Notes: generated by a model not told the origin, from the sequence alone. Positions 7,397-15,318 are shown, counted from the first letter of the stretch. The stretch: 31,925 nucleotides of DNA from DASZGI01 sp035938995 (GCF_035938995.1 NZ_DASZGI010000382.1:1-31925); one strand, 5' to 3'. A program made the numbers and translations.

Positions 7397-9586
7397 ATGC
7401 AGATCGCAGCGATCATCATTTCGCTCGGCATCGCCGCGGTGGGCCTGGCGCTGTTCGCGCGGGTCCTGACCCGCATGTACGGGCTGTTCGCCTCAGGACA
7501 GCCGGCCCCCGGCCGTACCGGCGATCCCATAGGCCGCACCAAGAACCTGGTGCGCGAGTTCCTCGGTCACACCCGGCTGGCCCGCAAGGGCAAGCGGTGG
7601 ATCGGCGCCGCGCACTGGACCGTGATGGTCTCCTTCGGGCTGCTCTTCTTCACCCTCATCACCGCCTTCGGCCAGTTGTTCGACGTGACGTTCCAGCTGC
7701 CGCTGATCGGCCGCTGGTGGCCGTTCGAGTTCGTCACCGAGCTGTTCAGCTTCGTCGGCCTGATCGGCATCCTCTATCTGATGGGCGTGCGGCTCGCCAA
7801 CCGGCCTCGCCGCAAAGAGCGCAAGTCCCGCTTCTACGGCTCGGTGATGTGGCAGGCCTACTATGTCGAGTACACGATCCTCGGCGTGCTCGTCTGCATC
7901 CTGACGCTTCGCGGCCTGGAGAACGTGCTCGAGGCGGGCGGCCGCTTCTCGGCGCACTTCGCCTTCTCCTATCCCGTCTCGCGCCTGTTCACCGGGATGT
8001 CCGAGACCACCCTGAAGAACCTCGTCTGGGCCTTCGCCACCGTGAAGATCGTGATCTCCTTCGCCTGGATGATCACCATCTCGCTCAACGCCAACATGGG
8101 TGTGGCCTGGCACCGCTTCCTGGCCTTCGTCAACATCTGGTTCAAGAAGAAGGACGACGGCGGCACCGCGCTCGGCGCGCTGAACCCCATGCTGTCCAAG
8201 GGCGAGTTGATCGACTTCGAGGACCCGAAGGAGGACGACGTCTTCGGCGTCGGCAAGGTCGAGGACTTCACCTGGAAGGGCCTGCTGGACTTCTCCACCT
8301 GCACCGAGTGCGGCCGGTGTCAGGAGCAGTGCCCCGCGTGGAATACCGGCAAGCCGCTGTCGCCCAAGCTGGTGATGCTCTCCCTACGCGACCACAGCCA
8401 TGCGAAGGCGCCTTACCTTCTCGCGGGCGGTGGTAAGGACGTCGAGGGCAACGAGAAGGCGACCGAGCTGCAACTTGCCAGCGTCCCGGCGGCGGCTCTC
8501 GCCGAGGCCGAGCGTCCGCTGGTCGGCTCGCCGGAGGACAACGCGATCATCGCCGCCGAAGCCCTGTGGTCCTGCACCACCTGCGGCGCGTGCGTCGAGC
8601 AGTGCCCCGTCGACATCGAGCACGTAGACCACATCGTCGACATGCGCCGGTACCAGGTGATGATCGAGTCCTCGTTCCCGTCCGAGGCGGGCACGATGCT
8701 CAAGAACCTGGAGAACAAGGGCAACCCGTGGGGCATGGCGGCCAAGGCCCGGCGCGAGTGGACCAAGGAGGTCGACTTCGAGGTTCCGATCCTCGGCGAC
8801 ACGCTCGAGGACCTTTCCGACATCGAGTACCTGTACTGGGTCGGCTGCGCAGGCGCCCTGGAGGATCGGGCGAAGAAGACCACGAAGGCGTTCGCCGAGT
8901 TGCTGCACATAGCCGGGGTCAAGTTCGCGGTCCTCGGCGACGGCGAGACCTGCACCGGCGATCCGGCGCGCCGCATGGGCAACGAGTTCCTGTTCCAGAT
9001 GCTGGCCGCGCAGAACGTCGAGGTGCTCAACGAGGCGTTCGGCACGACCTCGCGACCGAAGAAGATCGTCGCCACCTGCCCTCACTGCTTCAACTCGCTC
9101 GCCAACGAGTACCCGCAGCTCGGCGGTAAGTTCGAGGTCGTCCACCACACGCAGTTACTGGACCGGCTTGTCGAAGAGGGCAAGCTCACGCCGGTCGTCT
9201 CCGTCGACCAGAACATCACCTACCACGACCCCTGCTACCTCGGCCGGCACAACAAGGTCTACACCCCGCCGCGCGAGATCATCGCGAAGGTCCCGGGCCT
9301 GCGCAGCACCGAGATGCACCGCTGCAAGGAGCGCGGCTTCTGCTGCGGCGCGGGCGGCGCGCGGATGTGGATGGAGGAGCGGATCGGCAAGCGCATCAAC
9401 ACCGAGCGGGTCGACGAGGCGCTGTCCACCAACCCCGACGTCATCTCCACCGCCTGCCCGTATTGCCTGGTGATGCTGGGCGACTCGATCACCGCGCGCA
9501 AACAGGCCGGCGATGTGCCCGAGTCCATGGAAGTGGTGGACGTCTCACAGCTGCTGCTGCGCTCGGTGAAACAGCCGCTCGCGTAG
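7397..9586 (+). CDS. etfD: Membrane-bound Fe-S oxidoreductase, EtfD-like (nitrate-reductase-gamma-like membrane domain + 2x[4Fe-4S] + 2xCCG)
   Basis: This 729-residue protein probably passes electrons from electron-transfer flavoprotein, reduced during fatty-acid or amino-acid oxidation, to menaquinone, as proposed for M. tuberculosis EtfD (Rv0338c). About five membrane helices lie near residues 3-24, 73-95, 110-133, 155-175 and 208-230. Two ferredoxin-type motifs follow, CTECGRCQEQCP (302-313) and CTTCGACVEQCP (393-404). Two cysteine-rich CCG domains complete it, with WVGCAG near 481, HDPCYLGRHN near 620 and FCCGAGGARMW near 655. ATG 7397 has AAGGAG 12 bases upstream, and the longer open frame is spurious. 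Codon 587 is the rare leucine codon TTA (9155-9157). No etfA or etfB is nearby, so the symbol rests on homology recalled by eye. Confidence 0.88.
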   Translation: MQIAAIIISLGIAAVGLALFARVLTRMYGLFASGQPAPGRTGDPIGRTKNLVREFLGHTRLARKGKRWIGAAHWTVMVSFGLLFFTLITAFGQLFDVTFQLPLIGRWWPFEFVTELFSFVGLIGILYLMGVRLANRPRRKERKSRFYGSVMWQAYYVEYTILGVLVCILTLRGLENVLEAGGRFSAHFAFSYPVSRLFTGMSETTLKNLVWAFATVKIVISFAWMITISLNANMGVAWHRFLAFVNIWFKKKDDGGTALGALNPMLSKGELIDFEDPKEDDVFGVGKVEDFTWKGLLDFSTCTECGRCQEQCPAWNTGKPLSPKLVMLSLRDHSHAKAPYLLAGGGKDVEGNEKATELQLASVPAAALAEAERPLVGSPEDNAIIAAEALWSCTTCGACVEQCPVDIEHVDHIVDMRRYQVMIESSFPSEAGTMLKNLENKGNPWGMAAKARREWTKEVDFEVPILGDTLEDLSDIEYLYWVGCAGALEDRAKKTTKAFAELLHIAGVKFAVLGDGETCTGDPARRMGNEFLFQMLAAQNVEVLNEAFGTTSRPKKIVATCPHCFNSLANEYPQLGGKFEVVHHTQLLDRLVEEGKLTPVVSVDQNITYHDPCYLGRHNKVYTPPREIIAKVPGLRSTEMHRCKERGFCCGAGGARMWMEERIGKRINTERVDEALSTNPDVISTACPYCLVMLGDSITARKQAGDVPESMEVVDVSQLLLRSVKQPLA

Positions 9587-9664
9587 ACGTTCGAACTCTG
9601 ACGCCTGATTCGCCCGACCGACGGATCTGCCCGGGGGTCGGCCAACACGCCGTGCCGGAACCGC

Positions 9665-9670
9665 TAGGCT
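9665..9670 (+). promoter_or_regulatory. Candidate -10 box TAGGCT
   Basis: TAGGCT matches the actinobacterial TAnnnT -10 pattern also seen before purD and purS in this window. Transcription would start near 9677, about 36 bases before the ATG at 9713. No clear -35. Confidence 0.4.
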
Positions 9671-9712
9671 CCATCCCCGAAACACCCGGTGCGGCGTGTG
9701 GAGGTTGGTGGC

Positions 9713-10360
9713 ATGGCGGTCGAAGCGGATGCGCCCGAGTCCGGGGCGCCCGACGAGGCCGACCGCACGTCCGGGGTGAGGCTCTGGTTCCGTGCGCTGT
9801 GGCGCTCGCTGATCGCCATCGTCGCGACGCTCGCGGTTCTGGCGGTGCTCGGATTCGGCGCCGACGTCGTGCTGCACCGCGTGACGCACGCCAGCCACAG
9901 CAGTTCGACCTACACGGGGGTCTCAGCGGTCGAGATCCTGCTCGACGGCGACGGCTCCGTCTCCCTCACCGGGCTGCCGAGGAGCGGGAACGGGGCGGCG
10001 GGCGCGCAGCCGGTGAGCCTGGTCGAGACCGACACCTCGACGATGTTCGACCACCCGCAGCGCACCATCGACCGAATAGGCGGCACGCTCTACATCGCCG
10101 TGCAATGCCCTGATTCGCTCTGCTCGGCGGATCTGGGGGTGACCGTCCCGGCGGCGACGCCGGTCACCTTGCGCGTCGGCAATGCCCTTCGCCTCGACCG
10201 AGCGAACGTCACAGTCAGCGGGATGTCGGGCCCGATCGAGCTGACCGCGTGGCCCGCAAAGGTCACCATCACGGACTCCACCTCGACGATCGTCGGCGAG
10301 GTCGCCGGTTCCATCCGCTGCGCGGCCCCGTCGATCTGCATCGTCCAGCTGATCGGCTAG
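9713..10360 (+). CDS. Hypothetical single-pass membrane protein with DUF4097-like extracytoplasmic domain
   Basis: The protein has 215 residues. A short acidic cytoplasmic segment (1-28) is followed by one membrane helix (about 31-53, RSLIAIVATLAVLAVLGFGA). The rest is an extracytoplasmic region with short alternating strands (SAVEILLDGDGSVSLTG, LDRANVTVSG, AKVTITDS) resembling the right-handed beta repeats of DUF4097-type putative adhesins. Four cysteines lie in the domain (two in CPDSLCSA and two near the C-terminus), so disulfides are possible outside the cell. ATG 9713 has GGAGG eight bases upstream and is preferred to the in-frame GTG 9689. Its end is 10 bases from the end of the convergent gene. 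Function unknown. Confidence 0.75.
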   Translation: MAVEADAPESGAPDEADRTSGVRLWFRALWRSLIAIVATLAVLAVLGFGADVVLHRVTHASHSSSTYTGVSAVEILLDGDGSVSLTGLPRSGNGAAGAQPVSLVETDTSTMFDHPQRTIDRIGGTLYIAVQCPDSLCSADLGVTVPAATPVTLRVGNALRLDRANVTVSGMSGPIELTAWPAKVTITDSTSTIVGEVAGSIRCAAPSICIVQLIG

Positions 10361-10370
10361 CCATTAGTCA

Positions 10371-11189
10371 TCAGCCATCTGCCACCGGAAATCCCTCGCC
10401 GTCAAGCACCACGCCACCGATCACCTCCGCCAGAAGCGTGGCCGCCTGCCGCAACCGCTCGACCACCTTCGCGGTGTCCCCGGCGGTCGGCTGGGGCAAC
10501 GCGGAGAAGCGGTACAGGCTGTGCGGCCAGCCGTCGCTCGCACGCGCTCGCAGCGCATAGGGCAGGAACTCGTCATCGGCGAACGGACGAACCCTGATCT
10601 CCAGCAGTCCCGGCCGGTCAAGGCAATAGTCGTTCGGCGCCACGGAGCCGTTGCGAGCCAGGTCCGGAATCGCCAGCCCAACCACCGTGCGCAAGACCTG
10701 CCACGGCAGCGCGTCGTGGCCATAAACGCAGTAGACCGTGTCCTCGGGCTCGACCGCGTACGGCGGGCACCCCGGCAGCCGGGCCGCGCCGTCGAGCTGC
10801 CGCGCCAGCCCGGTGACTAGCGACCACGCGAGAGCTTCCGCGCCAACGGGAATGTCCCGCACGTACTTCCGCCGTAACGCCTCGCCTGCGCGTCCGTCCG
10901 GGATCCGCACCCGCCTCCGCGCGGCCTGCGCGGCATAGGCGGTCGACCAGCCACCGGGTAGCTCGGCCTCGGCGGTCAGGCTGGGTTCGAGCCGGAGCGG
11001 CCCGTGCCAGCGCACCCCGTCTGCGACGTGCATGACCCCGTCGTCATCGCGGGTCGGCTGCGGGTTCCAGGTGCGCACCAGCGCCTCGATCGGGCCGGCG
11101 CTGTGCGGTCCGGCCAGCAGGAGCACCGGGTTGTCGCGCAGCAGGCGGGCGATCGGGCCGGCGACACGGGTCGTCAGGCTCCAGCGCAT
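10371..11189 (-). CDS. Conserved hypothetical protein
   Basis: This 272-residue protein has no signal peptide or membrane helix that I can see, and I do not recognise its family. The N-terminus (MRWSLTTRVAGPIARLLRDNPVLLLAGPHSAGPIEALV) is followed by a basic stretch with AAQAARRRVRIP, a central domain with EDTVYCVYGHDALPWQVLRTVVGLAIPDL, and a C-terminal helix. The coding signal is good, with high GC at third positions throughout. One rare TTA leucine codon occurs at codon 105 (10875-10877, in GEALRRK). It is downstream of dcd on the same strand with a gap of about 110 bases and is convergent with the membrane protein gene. Function unknown. Confidence 0.7.
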   Translation of the reverse strand: MRWSLTTRVAGPIARLLRDNPVLLLAGPHSAGPIEALVRTWNPQPTRDDDGVMHVADGVRWHGPLRLEPSLTAEAELPGGWSTAYAAQAARRRVRIPDGRAGEALRRKYVRDIPVGAEALAWSLVTGLARQLDGAARLPGCPPYAVEPEDTVYCVYGHDALPWQVLRTVVGLAIPDLARNGSVAPNDYCLDRPGLLEIRVRPFADDEFLPYALRARASDGWPHSLYRFSALPQPTAGDTAKVVERLRQAATLLAEVIGGVVLDGEGFPVADG

Positions 11190-11299
11190 ACCTCACTGTC
11201 GCAGCGCGGACCGTGCGGACGTGGGAGTACGGCCGCCGTATTCACCCGTTTCACCCAGCTTTTGCGCTACCAGAGCTACACACGGCTGCCCCGCGGCGC

Positions 11300-11878
11300 T
11301 CAACTCACATGCGTCCGGTGAAAATTCAGGTACGACTTCGACGGCGTCGGCCCCCGCTGCCCCTGGTACCGCGACCCGTAGATCGCCGACCCGTACGGAT
11401 GCTCCGCCGGCGACGAGAGCCGGAACATGCACAGCTGGCCGATCTTCATCCCCGGCCACAGCTTGATCGGGAGTGTCGCGACGTTCGACAGCTCAAGCGT
11501 CACGTGCCCGGAGAACCCCGGGTCGATGAACCCGGCGGTCGAGTGCGTCAGCAGGCCGAGCCGCCCCAGGCTCGACTTCCCCTCCAGCCGCGAGGCCACA
11601 TCGTCCGGCAGGGTGATCACCTCGTAGGTGGACCCCAGCACGAACTCGCCCGGGTGCAGGATGAACGGCTCGTCTCCGTCCGGCTCCACCAGCCTGGTCA
11701 GGTCGGGCTGCTCCTGCGCCGGGTCGATATGCGGGTACCGGTGGTTCTCGAACACCCGGAAGTACCGGTCCAGCCGCACGTCGATCGAGGACGGCTGCAC
11801 CATCTCGTCGTCGAACGGCTCGACCCGCACCCGCCCGGACCCGATCTCCGCGCGCAGATCCTTGTCTGACAGCAACAC
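11300..11878 (-). CDS. dcd: dCTP deaminase (probably bifunctional dCTP deaminase/dUTPase)
   Basis: Dcd deaminates dCTP to dUTP, and actinobacterial enzymes such as that of M. tuberculosis also hydrolyse dUTP to dUMP, the thymidylate precursor. The 192-residue length is typical. Signature segments are LLSDKDLRAEI at the start, EMVQPSSIDVRL, the active-site block EGKSSLGRLGLLTHSTAGFIDPGFSGHVTLELSN (about residues 108-142), WPGMKIGQLCMF, and YQGQRGPTPSKSYLNFH at the C-terminus, which closes over the nucleotide. The start is GTG 11878. The sequence TACCGT-N7-GTG directly upstream suggests a leaderless transcript. Confidence 0.97.
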   Translation of the reverse strand: MLLSDKDLRAEIGSGRVRVEPFDDEMVQPSSIDVRLDRYFRVFENHRYPHIDPAQEQPDLTRLVEPDGDEPFILHPGEFVLGSTYEVITLPDDVASRLEGKSSLGRLGLLTHSTAGFIDPGFSGHVTLELSNVATLPIKLWPGMKIGQLCMFRLSSPAEHPYGSAIYGSRYQGQRGPTPSKSYLNFHRTHVS

Positions 11879-11885
11879 GCCCTCG

Positions 11886-11891
11886 ACGGTA
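11886..11891 (-). promoter_or_regulatory. Candidate -10 box of dcd, leaderless transcript
   Basis: On the minus strand, TACCGT ends seven bases before the GTG start of dcd, so transcription would begin at or next to the start codon. The same geometry is seen at purD and purF. Confidence 0.45.
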
Positions 11892-11965
11892 CCGCACCCC
11901 GCGCCACACCCCCTGCCGCCAGTCGACCCCGCCCAATCCGCGCCACCCCCACCCTTCCCATCTGG

Positions 11966-11971
11966 TAGCCT
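11966..11971 (+). promoter_or_regulatory. Candidate -10 box of the tRNA-Gly gene
   Basis: TAGCCT fits the TAnnnT pattern 50 bases before the tRNA and would start transcription near 11978. No clear -35. Confidence 0.35.
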
Positions 11972-12021
11972 GACATCCGGTCCGAATCCACCCCCATATC
12001 GGGGTACCGGGATTCTCTCCT

Positions 12022-12095
12022 GCGGGTGTAGTTCAATGGCAGAACATCAGCTTCCCAAGCTGACAGCGCGGGTTCGATTCCCGTCACCCGCTCCA
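12022..12095 (+). tRNA. tRNA-Gly (anticodon CCC)
   Basis: All four arms can be folded. The acceptor stem is GCGGGTG/CACCCGC (12022-12028 with 12085-12091), the D-stem is GTTC/GAAC, the anticodon stem is TCAGC/GCTGA with loop TTCCCAA (anticodon CCC, reading GGG), and the T-arm is GCGGG-TTCGATT-CCCGT. The discriminator base is T, and CCA is encoded at 12093-12095. It stands alone and is followed at once by a strong terminator. Confidence 0.97.
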
Positions 12096-12107
12096 GAGCA
12101 GAGAAAG

Positions 12108-12145
12108 AGCCAGGTGAGGTAATTCCTCCCTGGCTTCTCGTTTTT
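12108..12145 (+). terminator. Rho-independent terminator of tRNA-Gly
   Basis: The hairpin pairs AGCCAGG + GAGG with CCTC + CCTGGCT, with one bulged T and loop TAATT. It ends at 12135 and is followed by TTTTT (12141-12145). This is the most classical intrinsic terminator in the window. Confidence 0.9.
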
Positions 12146-12186
12146 GATACGTGCTGGGCGGCGTCCCGGCGCGTGTGGGCGGGGCA

Positions 12187-12579
12187 ATGCAGAATGGGGC
12201 CGTGGACGCCGAGACCCTGAAGGCCGCCTGCCTGGAGCTGACCGGGGCGGTCGAGACCTTTCCGTTCAATCCCGAGACGTCGGTTTTCAAGGTCGGCGGC
12301 AAGATCTTCGCGATCAGCACCCTGGATGCCGTACCGCTCACGGTGAGTTTGAAGTGCGATCCCGACCTTGCGGTGCGGCTACGCGATCAGCATCCTGAGA
12401 TCGTGGGCGGCTGGCACCTGAACAAGCGGCACTGGAACACGGTGCGGCTGGATGGCGCGCTGCCGGATTCATTCGTCCGGGAGATGGTCGAGGACTCATA
12501 CGATCTGGTTGTCTTGTCACTGTCGCGCTCGGAGCAGCGCAGGCTGGACTGGGCCGGATTGCGGCGGCGTGACGGCTAA
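12187..12579 (+). CDS. MmcQ/YjbR family protein
   Basis: This 130-residue protein has the MmcQ/YjbR fold, a small CyaY-like domain often annotated as DNA-binding. Typical segments are LKAACLELTGAVETFPFNPETSVFKVGGKIFAI, PLTVSLKCDPDLAVRLRDQHPEIVGGWHLNKRHWNTVRLDGALPDSFVREMVEDSYDLVV. The family function is poorly known. The open frame reaches back to GTG 12151, next to the tRNA terminator. The start is either ATG 12187, chosen here, or GTG 12202, which gives VDAETLK, closer to the usual family N-terminus. It precedes the F420-type oxidoreductase by about 50 bases. Confidence 0.85.
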   Translation: MQNGAVDAETLKAACLELTGAVETFPFNPETSVFKVGGKIFAISTLDAVPLTVSLKCDPDLAVRLRDQHPEIVGGWHLNKRHWNTVRLDGALPDSFVREMVEDSYDLVVLSLSRSEQRRLDWAGLRRRDG

Positions 12580-12633
12580 ACCGATGGACCGAGTTCCATG
12601 ACGTCGGCTGTGCAGAAGGGGAACAGAGACGTG

Positions 12634-13083
12634 ATGAACGAGCGACAGACCTTCGACCGGCGGGTCGTCGATGACTTCCGGGCTCGTGGCAGGAAGACGG
12701 GCGGATCGTTCGCCGACTTCCCGCTTCTGGTGTTGCACCACACCGGGGCCAAGTCGGGCGCCGCGTATGTCTCGCCGCTGGCGTTCCTCCCGGACGGCGA
12801 GAACTGGGTCATCTTCGCGGCCAACGGCGCTCGGCCCACGCACCCGGGCTGGTATCACAACCTGCGCGCCGAACCGTCCGCGGTAGTCGAGGTCGAGGCC
12901 GGCACGTTCCGCGTGACGGCGCGCATCGCCGAGGGAAGCGAGCGCGAGGAACTGCGCGAGCGCTTCAGGGAAGTGTCGTGGCGATTCCGCGACTATGAGA
13001 AGGCGACGGTCGGCCGCGAGATCCCAGTCGTCGTGCTCGAACGCCTTGATGGGGACGGGGAAGGCGGAGCAGGCGCGCGCTAG
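12634..13083 (+). CDS. Deazaflavin (F420)-dependent nitroreductase family protein
   Basis: This 149-residue protein belongs to the Ddn-like split beta-barrel family, which uses reduced coenzyme F420 to reduce quinones or other substrates. Family features are FRARGRKTGGSFADFPLLVLHHTGAKSGAAYVSPLAFLPDGENWVIFAANGARPTHPGWYHNLRAEPSAVVEV. The conserved TGAKSG and HPGWYHNL blocks probably contact F420. ATG 12634 gives MNERQTFDRRVVDDF, the usual kind of family N-terminus. An in-frame ATG at 12598 would add 12 residues, and neither has an ideal ribosome site. Substrate unknown. Its end overlaps the open frame of a truncated gene on the opposite strand. Confidence 0.87.
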   Translation: MNERQTFDRRVVDDFRARGRKTGGSFADFPLLVLHHTGAKSGAAYVSPLAFLPDGENWVIFAANGARPTHPGWYHNLRAEPSAVVEVEAGTFRVTARIAEGSEREELRERFREVSWRFRDYEKATVGREIPVVVLERLDGDGEGGAGAR

Positions 13084-13114
13084 GTCGCCTTGTGGCGGAG
13101 GTGGGCTGCAAGCC

Positions 13115-13294
13115 GATCCGCGCGGCGCCTTCGCACACCGCCTCCATCACGCCGCCATGGCCTCCGCACACGACGATCGCGCCGCGCAGCGCCAGCAGTG
13201 CCCCGACCTCCCGCGCCGAGTCGAGCTCGTCGGCCGACGCACGGCTAGGCCCGATCACCGCGATGTAGGGCGTCCCTGATCCCGTTGGCGTCAT
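13115..13294 (-). pseudogene. Truncated SLOG/TIGR00725-type (lysine decarboxylase-like) gene
   Basis: From ATG 13294 the minus strand encodes about 60 residues that match the N-terminal nucleotide-binding half of the SLOG/TIGR00725 family: YIAVIGPSRASADELDSAREVGALLALRGAIVVCGGHGGVMEAVCEGAARIG. After this the frame continues as unrelated arginine-rich sequence antisense to the F420-type oxidoreductase gene, so the usual C-terminal half (about 100 residues) is missing. The conserved GGHGGVMEA loop and high-GC third positions show that this was once coding. It appears to be a gene remnant cut at about 13115, possibly when the neighbouring gene was inserted or by deletion. A functional short protein is unlikely. 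Confidence 0.7.
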
Positions 13295-13342
13295 TGCTGT
13301 CGAACTCCTCGGTGCGTTTCCGCGGCTTTGGCGATGGGGCAT

Positions 13343-13376
13343 GCGGTAAGCCGTTTACCGGCTCCTTACTTACCGC
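13343..13376. promoter_or_regulatory. Inverted repeats upstream of the small secreted protein
   Basis: GCGGTAAG (13343-13350) and CTTACCGC (13369-13376) are perfect 8-bp inverted arms. Nested within them is AGCCG-TTTAC-CGGCT (13349-13363), so two alternative hairpins are possible. The TAGCCT -10-like box at 13382-13387 follows immediately, so an operator role for the gene at 13437 is plausible. Confidence 0.45.
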
Positions 13377-13436
13377 GGTCTTAGCCTCAACCGTCGAAGC
13401 TGGGGTTAAGAAACGGATCCGAAGGAGAGATGCACG

Positions 13437-13946
13437 ATGATTACCCTGCGCAGGGCGGCTTTGGCCACGGCGGGAGTCGCCGCAGCCGGTGGACTGGTCT
13501 TCGGGGCAGCCTCCGCGTTCGCGGATTCGCCCAGCTCCACCCCTTCCGCATCTGCTACGCCCACAGGCAGCGCTGCGCCGGCCAAGCCTCACGCCACGAA
13601 GGACGGCGACACGCGCAAGGACGCTGCACAGAATCGTGCCCGTCTGTTCAAGCGCGGCGCGCACGGCCAGTCCACGATCAAGGACAAGACCGGCCAATGG
13701 GTCGTCCACGAGTGGCAGGTCGGCAAGGTCGGTTCCATCAACGGCAACAGCATTACCGTCACTGACGCTTCAGGCACCACTTGGACGTGGACTGTCGTCT
13801 CGACAGCTAAGGTGCACGTCTCTGGCAAGGTCGCGCAGCTGAGTGCGGTGAAGACCGGCGACACGATCCTGCTGACGGGGATTCAGACCGGCGGCGCCAA
13901 TGACGCGCGCGCGGTCTTCGACCCCGATCAGTCCAAGCTCGGCTGA
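13437..13946 (+). CDS. Small secreted protein with DUF5666-like domain
   Basis: This 169-residue protein carries a clear signal peptide. It has an RR-containing N-region (MITLRRAAL), a hydrophobic core to about residue 26 and a likely cleavage after AFA (29). A Ser/Ala/Thr/Pro-rich linker (30-57) and a basic stretch follow. The compact beta domain (about 90-165) contains VGKVGSINGNSITVTDASG, WTWTVVSTAKVHVSG and KTGDTILLTGIQ, which resembles DUF5666-type OB folds. AAGGAG lies nine bases before ATG 13437. It is probably exported and free or loosely cell-wall associated, because no anchor is visible. It is convergent with the HAD phosphatase gene. Confidence 0.82.
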   Translation: MITLRRAALATAGVAAAGGLVFGAASAFADSPSSTPSASATPTGSAAPAKPHATKDGDTRKDAAQNRARLFKRGAHGQSTIKDKTGQWVVHEWQVGKVGSINGNSITVTDASGTTWTWTVVSTAKVHVSGKVAQLSAVKTGDTILLTGIQTGGANDARAVFDPDQSKLG

Positions 13947-13998
13947 CCGTCTCCACCGGTGAACGTGTGATGTGACGCCGCTTCGTCCGCGGGCTCGG

Positions 13999-14646
13999 TC
14001 AGATCGCGGCCAGCAGGTCGATCGCCTCGTCCACCGTCTCGCACACCCGGTCCGCCCACGGCCCCTCCTCGGGCTGCGGGTGGCCGTGCGGCAGCCAGAT
14101 GGTGCGCAGCCCGGCCGCCGTGCCGCCGGCGATGTCCACGTCGAGGTTGTCGCCGACCATCCAGCCGTCGCAGCCCAGCTCGACGTCGAGCTTGTCCGCG
14201 GCGATCTCGAAGATGTGCGGGTCCGGCTTGCGCACACCGACGCTCTCCGAGACGAAGACCCCGTCCACTAGCGACCAGAGGTCCACCCGGTTGACCTTGG
14301 CCATCTGCACCGCGGTGGTGCCGTTCGTGATGACCGCGAGCTTCCATTCCTTGGCCCGCAACAGGCGCAGGCCTTCGGCGACGCTGTCTTCGAGCACGAA
14401 GTAGCTCGGGTAGGTCTCGGTGACCTCGTGGATGAGGCCGTCGACGCTGTCCGACAGTCCGAACTGCTTCTTGATCTGCCCCGCGTACGCCCGCCAGGTC
14501 GGCGCCGTGTGGTTCTTCACTTCGAACCAGTCGACCGCGGCCGGGTCGAGCCCGCGGTCGGCCACGAAGTCGCGCGCCCACGCCATGAGCGCGGCGGTCT
14601 GGTCGACGAGGGTGTTGTCGAGGTCGAAGAAGGCGAATCGGGTCAC
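13999..14646 (-). CDS. HAD family hydrolase (YjjG-like phosphatase)
   Basis: This 215-residue HAD-IA phosphatase has all four motifs: FFDLDNTLVD with the nucleophile Asp near the N-terminus, VITNGTT, the Lys of VRKPDPHIF, and VGDNLDVDIAGG. Related enzymes act on nucleotides or sugar phosphates; the substrate here is unknown. The start is GTG 14646, which overlaps the TGA stop of the upstream nitroreductase by four bases (GTGA), so translation is coupled. A GTG at 14655 would add three residues. The pair forms a two-gene operon, and house-cleaning of modified nucleotides is one possible role. Confidence 0.87.
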   Translation of the reverse strand: MTRFAFFDLDNTLVDQTAALMAWARDFVADRGLDPAAVDWFEVKNHTAPTWRAYAGQIKKQFGLSDSVDGLIHEVTETYPSYFVLEDSVAEGLRLLRAKEWKLAVITNGTTAVQMAKVNRVDLWSLVDGVFVSESVGVRKPDPHIFEIAADKLDVELGCDGWMVGDNLDVDIAGGTAAGLRTIWLPHGHPQPEEGPWADRVCETVDEAIDLLAAI

Positions 14647-15224
14647 GCGGACCACGCGCCGTAGTGCACCAGGTCCTCGATCGGACGCCGCCTGGATCTC
14701 AGGTCGCGTTTCTCCGTCTCGCTGTCGTAGCCGACCGCGATCGCGCCGATCGGGTCATACTCCTCGGGCACGCCGAATGCCTCCTTGAACGCCCGCACCT
14801 GCGACGGGATGATTCCGAAATAGAGCGCCCCGAGACCTTCGTCGACCGCGGTCAGCAGCTGAAGCATCGCCGCCATGCCGGTGTCGATGTGCCAGAACGG
14901 CACCGGCCAGCGCGCTTCGTCCATGTCTGTCCAACCCTTGTCGGGTTGCGCATAACGCTCCAAATAGATGCGCTTGCACGAAAACGGGACGATGACCAGG
15001 GGGGCGGTACGGACCGAATCGCCGACCGCGTCCGATCCGTACATCCAGAACTTCTCCAGTTCCGTGCCGCGTAACACCAACCAGGCCTGACCTTGTGAAA
15101 AACCTGCGGAGGGCGCGCGCGTGCCGTTGCGCAGAATCCGTTGCAGGGCCTCCTCGGGCACCGGGCGGTCGGGATCGAATGTGCGAACCATCCGCCGAGC
15201 ACTGATAGCGTCCTGCAACTCCAT
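14643..15224 (-). CDS. Nitroreductase family protein (FMN)
   Basis: This 193-residue member of the FMN-dependent nitroreductase fold has the typical start MELQDAISARRMVRTFDPDRPVPEEALQRIL, the RAPSAGFSQGQAW block, IDTGMAAMLQLLTAVDEGLGALYFGI and a C-terminal RRPIEDLVHYGAW. Substrate unknown. Codon 51 is the rare TTA (15072-15074), within WLVLRG. ATG 15224 is chosen because a good promoter ends only about nine bases upstream, which makes the transcript almost leaderless. A GTG six codons earlier would lie inside that promoter. It is coupled to the downstream HAD gene and divergent from purD. Confidence 0.88.
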   Translation of the reverse strand: MELQDAISARRMVRTFDPDRPVPEEALQRILRNGTRAPSAGFSQGQAWLVLRGTELEKFWMYGSDAVGDSVRTAPLVIVPFSCKRIYLERYAQPDKGWTDMDEARWPVPFWHIDTGMAAMLQLLTAVDEGLGALYFGIIPSQVRAFKEAFGVPEEYDPIGAIAVGYDSETEKRDLRSRRRPIEDLVHYGAWSA

Positions 15225-15233
15225 GGCGTTGAC

Positions 15234-15262
15234 CTTATGCACCTGGAGAGAGGGTCCGTCAA
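15234..15262 (-). promoter_or_regulatory. Promoter of the nitroreductase-HAD operon
   Basis: On the minus strand, TTGACG (15262-15257) and CATAAG (15239-15234) are spaced exactly 17 bases apart. The predicted start near 15227 is only three bases before the ATG, giving an almost leaderless mRNA. The layout matches the hutU promoter (TTGACC-17-CATAAC). Confidence 0.6.
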
Positions 15263-15305
15263 CCCCGCGCCCACCATCCGGACCGGGGGTCGTGCGCAGC
15301 CCCGC

Positions 15306-15311
15306 TAGGCT
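15306..15311 (+). promoter_or_regulatory. Candidate -10 box of purD, leaderless transcript
   Basis: TAGGCT is followed by exactly seven bases and then the GTG start of purD. Transcription would begin at or one base before the start codon. No obvious -35 or ribosome site is present. Confidence 0.5.
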
Positions 15312-15318
15312 AGGCGGC

